64,000 bases of DNA from Limnobacter humi (GTDB lineage Bacteria > Pseudomonadota > Gammaproteobacteria > Burkholderiales > Burkholderiaceae_B). Below are positions 57,618 to 64,000 of this stretch, in pieces; position 1 is the first letter of the stretch, and each line of letters starts with the position of its first letter. A program made the position numbers and the translations under genes. The notes beneath the pieces were generated by a model. That model saw only the letters and a program-made list of their open reading frames with translations. It searched no databases and was not told the DNA's origin. The DNA lies in the NCBI RefSeq assembly GCF_024518835.1, contig NZ_JANIGO010000002.1:811522-875521 (forward strand), read 5' to 3'.

Positions 57618-58952
57618 ATGCCAACCATGCAAATCCTCGCGCCCCGCCACGTGATTCAAACCCACCCCACAGTCGAAGTACTTGAAAACACGTGTGTTTT
57701 AATTGACCAGGATCGAATTGTGCAGGTGGGTACTCGGGAAGAACTCACCCACGCGTTTCCGCAGGCAGACATGGTTGAACTGCCCCACCAGGCCCTGATG
57801 CCCGGCTTGATCAACTGCCACACCCACGCGGCCATGAACCTGTTGCGGGGTGCAGCCGATGACCTGGCCCTTCATGACTGGCTTCAAACCCGAATTTGGC
57901 CACTGGAGGGCGAGCTGGCCGATGGTGAATTTGTATACGACGGCGCCGTGCTGGCTGCGGCTGAAATGCTGCTGGGTGGCACCACCACTTTCAATGACAT
58001 GTACTTTTACCCCGAACAAACCGTGCAAGCTGCGCTGGATGTGGGTGCACGAGTGGTGGCGGGTATCACCGTGATTGAATTTCCAACCCGCTACGCGGCG
58101 GAACCCCGCCAATACATTGAGCTGGGCCTTCAAGCACGCGACAAATACCGGGATGAACCCACCGTGCATTGGGCTGTGGCGCCCCATGCTCCCTACACCG
58201 TGAGTGACGAAACCTTTGCGCATTTGGCCACGCTGGCCGAAGAACTAGACCTGCCCATACACTGCCACCTGCACGAGACGGCCAGCGAAGTGAGCGATGC
58301 AGTAAGCCGCCACGGTGAACGGCCCTTTGAACGCTTTGAGCGCTTGGGCCTCATCAATGAGCGCCTGTTGGTGGTGCATGGTGTTCATTTGAGCGATCGA
58401 GAATTGGCCTGCATGGCAAAGGCTGGCAGTTCGCTGGTGCACTGCCCAAGCTCCAACCTCAAGCTGGCCAGTGGACTAGCCCCCACGGCCAAAGCCCTGG
58501 CGGCAGGGGTCAATGTGGTGGTCGGCACGGATGGCGCAGCCAGCAACAACAAGCTGGATCTGTGGGAAGAAGGCCGTTTGGCCTCCCTGCTGGCAAAAGG
58601 CAGCAGTGGCGACGCCACAGTGTGGCCTGCGCATCGACTCATTCAGTCGTGGACAGTGGATGCAGCCAGGGCCCTGGGCCTGGAAAACCACATCGGACAA
58701 ATCGCCCCTGGCTTTTTGGCTGATTTAATCACGGTCAATATCGACCTTCACCCACACCAACTGCCCATTCACAATTTGGTCTCCAAATTGGCCTACAGCG
58801 GTGCAGCGCGCGATGTTCAGGACGTTTGGGTGAATGGCCGGCAAGTTGTGCGAGCGCAACAACTTCAAGGGGCAGCAGCACAATTGCTGCCTGAAATCCT
58901 GCGAAAAACACAGCGAGTGTGGCAGACTCGTGTCGAGAAAGTCGGGCGATAA
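57618..58952 (+). CDS. mtaD: Amidohydrolase, TRZ/ATZ type (5'-methylthioadenosine/SAH deaminase-like)
   Basis: Metal-dependent deaminase, probably acting on methylthioadenosine, S-adenosylhomocysteine or related nucleosides. It has 444 residues. Metal ligands: CHTHAAMNLLRGAADDLALH, the CHLHETASEV His, HGVHLSD and the Asp in GTDGAASNNKLDLWEE. N- and C-terminal beta-sandwich pieces complete the cyclic amidohydrolase fold. It lies between gyrA and ompA/ubiG, as in Burkholderia. Guanine- or triazine-deaminase activity cannot be excluded. Confidence 0.85.
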   Translation: MPTMQILAPRHVIQTHPTVEVLENTCVLIDQDRIVQVGTREELTHAFPQADMVELPHQALMPGLINCHTHAAMNLLRGAADDLALHDWLQTRIWPLEGELADGEFVYDGAVLAAAEMLLGGTTTFNDMYFYPEQTVQAALDVGARVVAGITVIEFPTRYAAEPRQYIELGLQARDKYRDEPTVHWAVAPHAPYTVSDETFAHLATLAEELDLPIHCHLHETASEVSDAVSRHGERPFERFERLGLINERLLVVHGVHLSDRELACMAKAGSSLVHCPSSNLKLASGLAPTAKALAAGVNVVVGTDGAASNNKLDLWEEGRLASLLAKGSSGDATVWPAHRLIQSWTVDAARALGLENHIGQIAPGFLADLITVNIDLHPHQLPIHNLVSKLAYSGAARDVQDVWVNGRQVVRAQQLQGAAAQLLPEILRKTQRVWQTRVEKVGR

Positions 58953-58978
58953 GCTGGTTACCGTGACATTGCCTGCTG

Positions 58979-58984
58979 TAAAAT
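58979..58984 (+). promoter_or_regulatory. -10 element of the ompA-like gene
   Basis: TAAAAT 42 bp upstream of the ATG; the -35 (TGGTTA, 18 bp away) is poor. The very strong AAGGAG at 59018 suggests high expression. Confidence 0.4.
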
Positions 58985-59025
58985 GCTTTCCGACTTGAAT
59001 CCCTATTCTTTCCCAAGGAGCTACA

Positions 59026-59685
59026 ATGAAAAAAATGTCGACTCTCACACAAGTGCTGCTGGCCGTCGCTGTAGGCAGCGCGTCCACCGCCGCTGTGGCC
59101 CACACCACCGACAAAAACGAAGCCCTGTCTGGCTACGTGGTTGATGCACAAGGCAAAATTGTGAAAGACGGCTCCGGCGAGTGCCTGCGCACCAGCTACT
59201 TCACCGCCGCTTTGGCCGTTGCAGAATGCGACCCTGACCTGCTGCCCAAGAAAGCCGCACCAGCGCCCGCTCCTGTGAAGCCTGCTCCTGCACCCGCACC
59301 AGCGCCCGCTCCCCAGCCACAAATCAGCAAAGTAACGCTGGAAGCTGACGCGTACTTCGACTTCGACAAGGCCACCCTGAAGCCAGGCGGCAAGACACGC
59401 ATTGACAGCGAAATCCAGAAACTGGGTGACGTGACTCTGAACAGCGTGATCGCCATCGGCCACACCGACTCCATCGGTACCGACGCCTACAACCAGAAGC
59501 TGTCTGAGCGTCGTGCCCAGGCCGTTAAAGACTACATGGTGTCCAAGGGCGTTGCTGCTGACAAGATCACCATCAAGGGCATGGGCGAAAGCCAGCCTAT
59601 CGCTGATAACAAGACCAAGGACGGCCGCGCCAAGAACCGTCGCGTTGAAATCGAATTCAACGTAACCCAGAAAGTGGCCAAGTAA
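59026..59685 (+). CDS. ompA: OmpA family outer-membrane/peptidoglycan-binding protein
   Basis: Exported protein that likely tethers outer membrane to peptidoglycan. It has 219 residues with a signal peptide (cleavage after Ala-Val-Ala near residue 25), a short N-terminal region with two Cys in GECLRTS and AECDPDL (possible disulfide), a Pro-Ala linker (about 79-103) and an OmpA C-terminal domain with YFDFDKATLKPGG and AIGHTDSIGTDAYNQKLSERRA. It lacks the eight-strand barrel of E. coli OmpA. AAGGAG five bases before the ATG and a strong terminator mark it as a well-expressed single gene. Confidence 0.92.
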   Translation: MKKMSTLTQVLLAVAVGSASTAAVAHTTDKNEALSGYVVDAQGKIVKDGSGECLRTSYFTAALAVAECDPDLLPKKAAPAPAPVKPAPAPAPAPAPQPQISKVTLEADAYFDFDKATLKPGGKTRIDSEIQKLGDVTLNSVIAIGHTDSIGTDAYNQKLSERRAQAVKDYMVSKGVAADKITIKGMGESQPIADNKTKDGRAKNRRVEIEFNVTQKVAK

Positions 59686-59710
59686 TCGCCACCCAAAGGT
59701 TCTGCCTTGA

Positions 59711-59737
59711 AAAGCCCGGCTTCGGCCGGGCTTTTTT
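59711..59737 (+). terminator. Terminator of the ompA-like gene
   Basis: GCCCGGC-TTCG-GCCGGGC (59714-59731) followed by six T; A-run on the left. Confidence 0.95.
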
Positions 59738-59790
59738 ATTGTTGTCATCGGTTACACTGATCGCCTTGAGCAGCCCTTTACTGTTTTGTC

Positions 59791-60519
59791 ATGAGCAGCA
59801 ACACCAGCACACAACCCAGCACGAATGTGGACCCCACGGAATTGGCCAAGTTCTCGGCACTGGCCAGCAAATGGTGGGACCCCAACAGTGAATTTCGACC
59901 ACTGCACCAAATCAACCCTCTTCGTTTGAACTGGATTGATGAGCGAGCCGGTTTGAACGGTAAAACGGTTCTGGATGTGGGCTGTGGCGGAGGTATTCTG
60001 GCTGAAAGCATGGCTCGGAGAGGCGCACAGGTTCTGGGCATCGACCTGGCCGACAAATCGCTCAAAGTGGCTGAGTTACACAAACTTGAAACTGGTGTTC
60101 AGAACCTGACCTATCGGGCTGTGTCTGCAGAACAATTGGCGCAAGAACAACAGAGCCAGTTCGATGTGGTGACTTGCCTGGAAATGCTGGAGCATGTACC
60201 CGACCCAGCACAAACCGTACAAGCCTGCGCAGAGCTGTGCAAACCGGGTGGATGGCTGTTTTTCTCCACCATCAACCGCAACCCAAAAAGCTTCATGTTT
60301 GCAATTGTGGGCGCCGAGTATGTGTTGCAGTTGTTGCCCAAAGGCACCCATGCCTACGAAAAATTCATCAAACCGTCGGAATTGGCCCAGTACACTCGCC
60401 GCGCGGGGTTGGACACCACGGAGATCATCGGTTTGACCTACAACCCGATCACCAAAATCTACAAACTGGCCCGCGATACGGATGTGAATTACATGATCGC
60501 TTGCCACAAGCCCGCATGA
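59791..60519 (+). CDS. ubiG: Ubiquinone O-methyltransferase UbiG
   Basis: SAM-dependent methylation of two hydroxyls in ubiquinone synthesis. It has 242 residues with motif [21 protein letters not shown] near 57, the [21 protein letters not shown]-terminus, and [11 protein letters not shown]. The region [15 protein letters not shown] is the membrane-lipid binding insertion typical of UbiG. It overlaps gph (ATGA). Together with ubiA and the dxs-ispA genes it supplies the quinone pathway. Confidence 0.97.
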   Translation: MSSNTSTQPSTNVDPTELAKFSALASKWWDPNSEFRPLHQINPLRLNWIDERAGLNGKTVLDVGCGGGILAESMARRGAQVLGIDLADKSLKVAELHKLETGVQNLTYRAVSAEQLAQEQQSQFDVVTCLEMLEHVPDPAQTVQACAELCKPGGWLFFSTINRNPKSFMFAIVGAEYVLQLLPKGTHAYEKFIKPSELAQYTRRAGLDTTEIIGLTYNPITKIYKLARDTDVNYMIACHKPA

Positions 60520-61184
60520 TGATCGCAGCCCTGCTGTTTGATCTGGATGGCACATTGGTGGACACTGCGCCTGACCTGTGTGGAACCATTCAGGACATGC
60601 AAAGTGATCGGGGGCTGGACGTCACACCCCTTTCAGCCATGCAACATCTTGCCTCAGGTGGGGCCAGGGCCCTGTTGAAGGTCGGTTTTGGCCTGGAACC
60701 ATCGTTTGCCGATTTCCCCGCTTTCCGGGCGGAATTCTTGGAACGTTACGAGGCCCGAATAGCCAGCGAAAGTGCCGTTTACGCCGGTATTCGGCCATTG
60801 CTGGACGGTTTGGAGGCCAAAGGACTGCGATGGGGGGTTGTGACCAACAAACCGTTTTACCTGGCTGAAAAACTATTGAATGAACTTGGGTTGCTCGGCG
60901 CCTGTGAAGTGCTGATCGGCGGCGATACCGCTTCAGCCGCCAAACCATCGCCAGCACCCTGCCTGTTGGCTGCGTCACGTATGAATCTACCCCCATCAGC
61001 GTGCGCCATGATCGGTGACGACGAACGTGACATTGTCGCCGGGCGAGAGGCCGGGATGCTCACCGTTGCAGCGGGTTATGGATACATTGCCAGCACCATC
61101 GAGGCTTGGAAGGCCGACGTACTGGTGCACAGCACGCAGGAGTTGCAACGCTGGGTGAACGAACTTCAACGGTCGATAGACTGA
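60516..61184 (+). CDS. gph: Phosphoglycolate phosphatase (HAD family)
   Basis: Removes 2-phosphoglycolate formed by DNA repair. HAD motif [15 protein letters not shown] is at residues 7-20, motif II in VVTNKPF, motif III Lys in [13 protein letters not shown] and motif IV GDDERDI. It has 222 residues from the ATG at 60516, which overlaps the ubiG stop; the next codon is also ATG. The ubiG-gph pair is conserved in betaproteobacteria. Related HAD phosphatases have loose specificity, so the substrate is inferred. Confidence 0.92.
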   Translation: MMIAALLFDLDGTLVDTAPDLCGTIQDMQSDRGLDVTPLSAMQHLASGGARALLKVGFGLEPSFADFPAFRAEFLERYEARIASESAVYAGIRPLLDGLEAKGLRWGVVTNKPFYLAEKLLNELGLLGACEVLIGGDTASAAKPSPAPCLLAASRMNLPPSACAMIGDDERDIVAGREAGMLTVAAGYGYIASTIEAWKADVLVHSTQELQRWVNELQRSID

Positions 61185-61282
61185 ATCCGTAACCCTGGGT
61201 TGATGCCCGAACGGGTGTAGTCAACACTGAAACACCTCACCAAACTGTGGATTCGACTTGTTAACAGCGGTCTGGGGCCCAG

Positions 61283-61900
61283 GTGAAGCCAAAAACGATT
61301 GTTCTGATTGCTCTGACCGTATTGGGCTACAACTTATACCAGCATGGGGTGACCATCAACGACATCAAGCACCAGCAACAGCCATTGTCTGGCATTCAGT
61401 TCAAAAAAGTCCCTGAGCAGTCTCCCACAAACATCCCGCCTTTTACTGACAACAACCACACCATCACCCCATTGGCTCGATTCACAATCCGGGCCCGTGT
61501 TTTGTCGGTCGAGCAGTACCGCTTTGACAGAGCGGCGGTTATTGCTCCAGTTGATTTGGCCTTGGCCTGGGGACGAATGGCAGACCCAGTGTATTACGAG
61601 CGGATGGATGTGTCTCAATCGGGGCGCTGGTATTTTTATCACTGGGCAGGAGAGCCACCCTTGCCACAGCAGGAAATACTGGAATCCTCTGCAAATATGC
61701 ACATGATTCCGGCCAATGATGCTGTGCGCAATATTTTGAAGCATGTCAGGCGTCATCAGATGGTGCGACTCAAGGGCTTCTTGGTGGAGGTGAACTCACC
61801 GGACGGCTGGCGTTGGCGCAGTTCACTGCGACGGGACGACAGTGGTGATGGCGCTTGCGAAGTGGTGTACGTCGAAGCAATCGACATTGAAGCAAACTGA
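61283..61900 (+). CDS. Conserved protein of unknown function with N-terminal membrane anchor
   Basis: I do not recognise a named family. It has 205 residues from a GTG at 61283; the ribosome site is weak. A hydrophobic helix (about 5-19, TIVLIALTVLGYNLY) suggests a membrane anchor or uncleaved signal with the rest outside the cytosol. The centre has the striking block YRFDRAAVIAPVDLALAWGR followed by an aromatic SGRWYFYHWAG; the C-terminal part (VRLKGFLVEVNSPDGWRWRS then a GDGACEVVYVEAI strand) looks like a small beta domain. Single Cys. It lies alone between gph and ssrA. Confidence 0.7.
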   Translation: MKPKTIVLIALTVLGYNLYQHGVTINDIKHQQQPLSGIQFKKVPEQSPTNIPPFTDNNHTITPLARFTIRARVLSVEQYRFDRAAVIAPVDLALAWGRMADPVYYERMDVSQSGRWYFYHWAGEPPLPQQEILESSANMHMIPANDAVRNILKHVRRHQMVRLKGFLVEVNSPDGWRWRSSLRRDDSGDGACEVVYVEAIDIEAN

Positions 61901-61917
61901 GGATTTGGGTCCGCGTC

Positions 61918-61947
61918 TTGTTTTTTGGGGGGTAAGCCCCATATACT
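61918..61947 (+). promoter_or_regulatory. Promoter of ssrA
   Basis: -35 TTGTTT (61918-61923), 18-bp spacer, -10 TATACT (61942-61947). The 5' end of mature tmRNA at 61959 is 12 bp downstream, as expected. Confidence 0.7.
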
Positions 61948-61958
61948 GGCTATCCCTT

Positions 61959-62324
61959 GGGGCCGATCCGGTTTCGACGTGGATTGCGAAGCTATTAGGG
62001 CGTGTCGAGGACCAGTGACCTCGTTAATCCATCTGGAAAACTTTAAACGCAAACGACGAACAGTTTGCACTAGCAGCCTAAGGGCCGCTAGTCCTCACAC
62101 CAGCTTGCTGATGGGCTGGGCAGGGTCAAACCTGCGGTGGGGTCATCGCACATCAGATCGCTCTGGATGGGGTTGCGACAATCAGGGCTAAATCAAGCGA
62201 CTCGCGGTGTCGGTAGGGTGTCGCTTCCCGACCGAGACCGTTAAAACCAAATAAGACGACTACACACGTAGAACTGGTAGTGGAGGATTTGCGGACGGGG
62301 GTTCAATTCCCCCCGGCTCCACCA
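61959..62324 (+). ncRNA. ssrA: Transfer-messenger RNA (tmRNA, one-piece)
   Basis: Rescues stalled ribosomes and tags the nascent chain for proteolysis. The ends pair as an acceptor stem (GGGGCCG at 61959-61965 with CGGCTCC at 62314-62320) followed by ACCA; the T-arm contains GTTCAATTC. The tag reading frame 62049-62081 encodes ANDEQFALAA then a stop, close to the E. coli ANDENYALAA. It is 366 bases, the standard one-piece form. It has its own promoter and terminator. The 3' end of ssrA is a common integration site for mobile elements; the DNA beyond it here differs in composition. Confidence 0.98.
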
Positions 62325-62331
62325 ATAATGA

Positions 62332-62361
62332 AACCCCAACCGTTCTCGGTTGGGGTTTTTT
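62332..62361 (+). terminator. Terminator of ssrA
   Basis: Eleven-bp stem AACCCCAACCG / CGGTTGGGGTT with a TTCT loop and a T-run. Confidence 0.95.
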
Positions 62362-62749
62362 CTTGCCTGATCGCGCCGGTTCCCGCGTGTTCTTGGGGGC
62401 TCCTGCGGAAGCCTGCGGACTTCGCCCGCCGCCCGAATTGCCCGTTCCGGGCCACATTTCATTCTCTCCTGGCCATTCCTCGCTCCGACCTCGCTCCCTG
62501 AAATTGGCCCGAAGTCCGCAACGCAGGCCCATACAGATCAAAGGGTTACCCGACGAATCGGAACATCTCAGCTCGCCCTGATGCTGCCCCTGCTTGCTGA
62601 CACAGCTTGGAAGTTCTGGCTGCAATATTGCCCCCCCCCAATCGCTGTGGAAGGTAGCTCCCTGGGCAAGTGCAATTGGAGGGGGATCGCTGCGTAGGGC
62701 CGTGTGACCCCATCCTGCAGCGTGACCTGATTGGGTCAAGGCCGGGTTG
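62362..62749. other. Gene-free 388-bp region with short repeats
   Basis: No supported gene. It holds an 11-bp inverted repeat TGCGGACTTCG (62414-62424) / CGAAGTCCGCA (62510-62520), an adjacent direct repeat CCTCGCTCC (62478-62486 and 62489-62497) and a run of eight or more C near 62632. I found no integrase remnant and no clear duplicate of the ssrA 3' end. It marks the change from housekeeping genes to higher-GC accessory genes. Confidence 0.7.
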
Positions 62750-63052
62750 TCATGCAGGCAGTTTGGCTGCAAGCAGTTCGACCTTCTCGATATTGGGCGG
62801 AGAACTGAGCAAGGTCGCGGCGTTGGCCATCAAGGCCGCGGCGATCTGGCCGTTCAGATGTGCTTGGCGACCTGCCTCATCGGCAAAGGCATCGAACACA
62901 CCGAACGTCGAAGGGCCAAACTTCAATGCGAACCAGGCCGTGGTGCCGGACTCGGCGTTGGCGAGCGGCAGTGCACTGGCCAAGAAGTCGGCAAGCGCAG
63001 CCTCCTGGCCGGGTTTAGCTTCGAGGCGAACAAACAGGGCGAGCTTGGTCAT
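62750..63052 (-). CDS. Antibiotic biosynthesis monooxygenase (ABM) domain protein, putative quinol monooxygenase
   Basis: Small dimeric alpha+beta barrel protein of 100 residues from the ATG at 63052 (AAGGA seven bases upstream); a longer upstream frame overlaps the divergent regulator. It begins MTKLALFVRLEAKPGQEAAL and has the ABM pattern with TTAWFALKFGPSTFGVFDAF and EKVELLAAKLPA. Family members oxidise quinols or polyketides without cofactor, or act in YgiN-like redox defence. It is divergent from a GlxA-type regulator 117 bp away, which probably controls it. Confidence 0.87.
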   Translation of the reverse strand: MTKLALFVRLEAKPGQEAALADFLASALPLANAESGTTAWFALKFGPSTFGVFDAFADEAGRQAHLNGQIAAALMANAATLLSSPPNIEKVELLAAKLPA

Positions 63053-63136
63053 GCTGTATTCCTTTGGGTAAATAGAAAAGTGGGTGAAGGGATTTACGAG
63101 CCTGCAGTCTAGATCTTCATGACAGCCATCTCCATA

Positions 63137-63169
63137 GGCAATAATGACAACTTTGATATCATTGTTGCC
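63137..63169. promoter_or_regulatory. Inverted repeat abutting the GlxA-family start, candidate operator
   Basis: Arms GGCAATAATGA (63137-63147) and TCATTGTTGCC (63159-63169), complementary at 10 of 11 positions, with an 11-bp spacer. The right arm touches the regulator's ATG at 63170. Confidence 0.55.
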
Positions 63170-64000
63170 ATGAAACTCCACATCCTTGTTTGTGATGGCG
63201 TGTTTGATCTGGGGCTTGCGGCGCTCACTGACACAGTGGGCTTGGCCAATGCGATGTCGGGCTCGCTGCCACAGGCTCCCGCGCACATAGAGCTCACGCT
63301 GGTGGGCGTGCGGCGTCGCATCCGAACTGCGCAAGGCTTGACGGTCCCCGTGGTCACTGCGCGTGGTGTGCCGGAACCAGGCGTCGTGCTCGTGCCCGCG
63401 TTTGGTGACAAGATGCCTGACACGCTCTCGGCTCGGCTCACACGCCCCGACGTGCCCGATGCGGTCGCCATGCTACAGCAGTGGTCCACCGCTGGCGCGC
63501 ACCTTGGTGCCGCCTGCTCCGGTAGTTTCTTGCTTGCAGAGAGTGGCCTGCTTGATGGGCATCGTGCGACGACGTCATGGTGGCTGGGGCCGATGTTTCG
63601 GCAGCGCTATCCGAACGTCACGCTGGACGAGTCACGCATGATCGTGAACTCGACACGCTTCACTACCGCGGGTGCCGCTTTGGCCCATGTCGACTTGGCC
63701 TTGCGCATCATCCGGGGGCGCAGTCCAGCGCTGGCGGCCCTGGTGGCACGCTATCTGCTGGTCGAGGCACGCAGTTCGCAAGCCGAGTTCGTGATTCCCG
63801 ACCACCTTGCACATGCCGACCCGATGGTGGAGCGCTTCGAGTGCTGGGCCAGACGTCAGCTCGCGAAGGGGTTCTCGCTGGCCGAGGCGGCCAGCGCCGT
63901 GGACACAAGCGAGCGCACCTTGGCGCGGCGGCTGCAAAGCGTTTTGGGCAAGACACCGCTGTCGTATTTCCAGGACCTGCGCGTGGAGCATGCCGTGCAT
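63170..64000 (+). CDS. GlxA family transcriptional regulator (DJ-1/PfpI + AraC), 3' end cut by window
   Basis: AraC-type regulator with an N-terminal DJ-1/PfpI-like sensor. Open from the ATG at 63170 to the window end, 277 codons with no stop, so incomplete. The sensor (about 1-185) starts MKLHILVCDGVFDLGLAALT and has the nucleophile-elbow-like AACSGSFLLAESGLLDGHRA with TTSWW; the AraC helix-turn-helix begins near 225 (KGFSLAEAASAVDTSERTLA then RRLQSVLGKTPLSYFQDLR) and is nearly complete. It has no good ribosome site, and its start abuts an inverted repeat. Codon third positions are strongly G/C, unlike the genes before ssrA. Confidence 0.9.
   Translation, partial: MKLHILVCDGVFDLGLAALTDTVGLANAMSGSLPQAPAHIELTLVGVRRRIRTAQGLTVPVVTARGVPEPGVVLVPAFGDKMPDTLSARLTRPDVPDAVAMLQQWSTAGAHLGAACSGSFLLAESGLLDGHRATTSWWLGPMFRQRYPNVTLDESRMIVNSTRFTTAGAALAHVDLALRIIRGRSPALAALVARYLLVEARSSQAEFVIPDHLAHADPMVERFECWARRQLAKGFSLAEAASAVDTSERTLARRLQSVLGKTPLSYFQDLRVEHAVH

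Noticed and set aside
59260-59330. Repetitive GCACCCGC-type codons in the ompA-like gene as a tandem repeat or phase-variation tract
   Set aside because: Ordinary Pro-Ala linker with imperfect codon repetition; not a uniform repeat unit.
62260-62772. Minus-strand open frame of 170 codons containing the string GGIEPPSA, and a shifted one with ELNPRPQ
   Set aside because: This is antisense to the tmRNA T-arm; the string is a familiar artefact of translating tRNA or tmRNA ends backwards.

Overview
The window is chromosomal DNA from a betaproteobacterium, most probably a member of the Burkholderiales. The evidence is the co-linear housekeeping blocks (gyrA-serC-pheA-hisC-tyrA-aroA-cmk-rpsA-ihfB-lapA-lapB-hld; rpsP-rimM-trmD-rplS; ubiA-oxyR beside recG), a BPSS1780-type membrane protein, a DUF3579 protein, a heptose kinase without a fused adenylyltransferase domain, and a tmRNA tag reading ANDEQFALAA. 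A Limnobacter-like genus is my guess; nothing here proves the genus. Base composition is fairly even (mid-50s % G+C by eye) until the last ~1.3 kb, which is clearly richer in G+C.

Layout. 1-4 kb: end of kdsB, adk, murJ, rpsT and a DUF3579 protein. 4-8 kb: folE2 and an overlapping isoprenoid block dxs-ispA-xseB. 8-15 kb: an orphan Rieske oxygenase, a GntR/UTRA regulator with a perfect 12-bp inverted repeat in its promoter, and a five-gene Liv-type amino-acid ABC transporter whose LivF has Arg in place of the Walker A Lys. 15-24 kb: ZIP metal transporter, Tat-exported dienelactone-hydrolase-like protein, polA, a LOG-family gene whose ATG abuts the polA ATG head to head, thrB, a membrane protein and uvrD. 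24-34 kb: leuS-lptE-holA, proA, hemJ, an rRNA methyltransferase, glutathione peroxidase, pilT/yggS and proC. 35-42 kb: ubiA, oxyR, ridA-recG, the rpsP operon and a TM2 protein. 42-57.5 kb: one long minus-strand run from gyrA to hldD, covering aromatic amino acid, histidine and serine synthesis, ribosomal protein S1, IHF, and LPS assembly and heptose genes. 57.6-62 kb: an amidohydrolase, an OmpA-like protein, ubiG-gph, an unknown anchored protein and ssrA (tmRNA). 62.4-64 kb: a repeat-bearing gap, then a divergent pair (small monooxygenase and a truncated GlxA/AraC regulator) that looks acquired.

How the genes work together. Most genes serve envelope building (kdsB, murJ, lptE, lapAB, hldA/hldD, ompA), isoprenoid and quinone supply (dxs, ispA, ubiA, ubiG), amino-acid synthesis (thrB, proA, proC, aroA, tyrA, pheA, hisC, serC) and DNA or RNA upkeep (polA, uvrD, holA, recG, gyrA, rpsA, trmD, rimM). 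Tight ATGA and TTGA stop/start overlaps point to translational coupling.

The most unusual signal is not a gene. A 21-bp palindrome, CAGGCTCA-N5-TGAGCCTG, occurs inside polA, recG and gyrA, with a near-identical copy in proC. In three of the four it is read in the same phase and falls in a protein linker or tail, so it looks like a dispersed chromosomal element or binding site that proteins tolerate. Other candidates for new biology are the self-operator-like repeats of the GntR and GlxA regulators, a possible small RNA downstream of hldD, and the back-to-back polA/LOG start codons.
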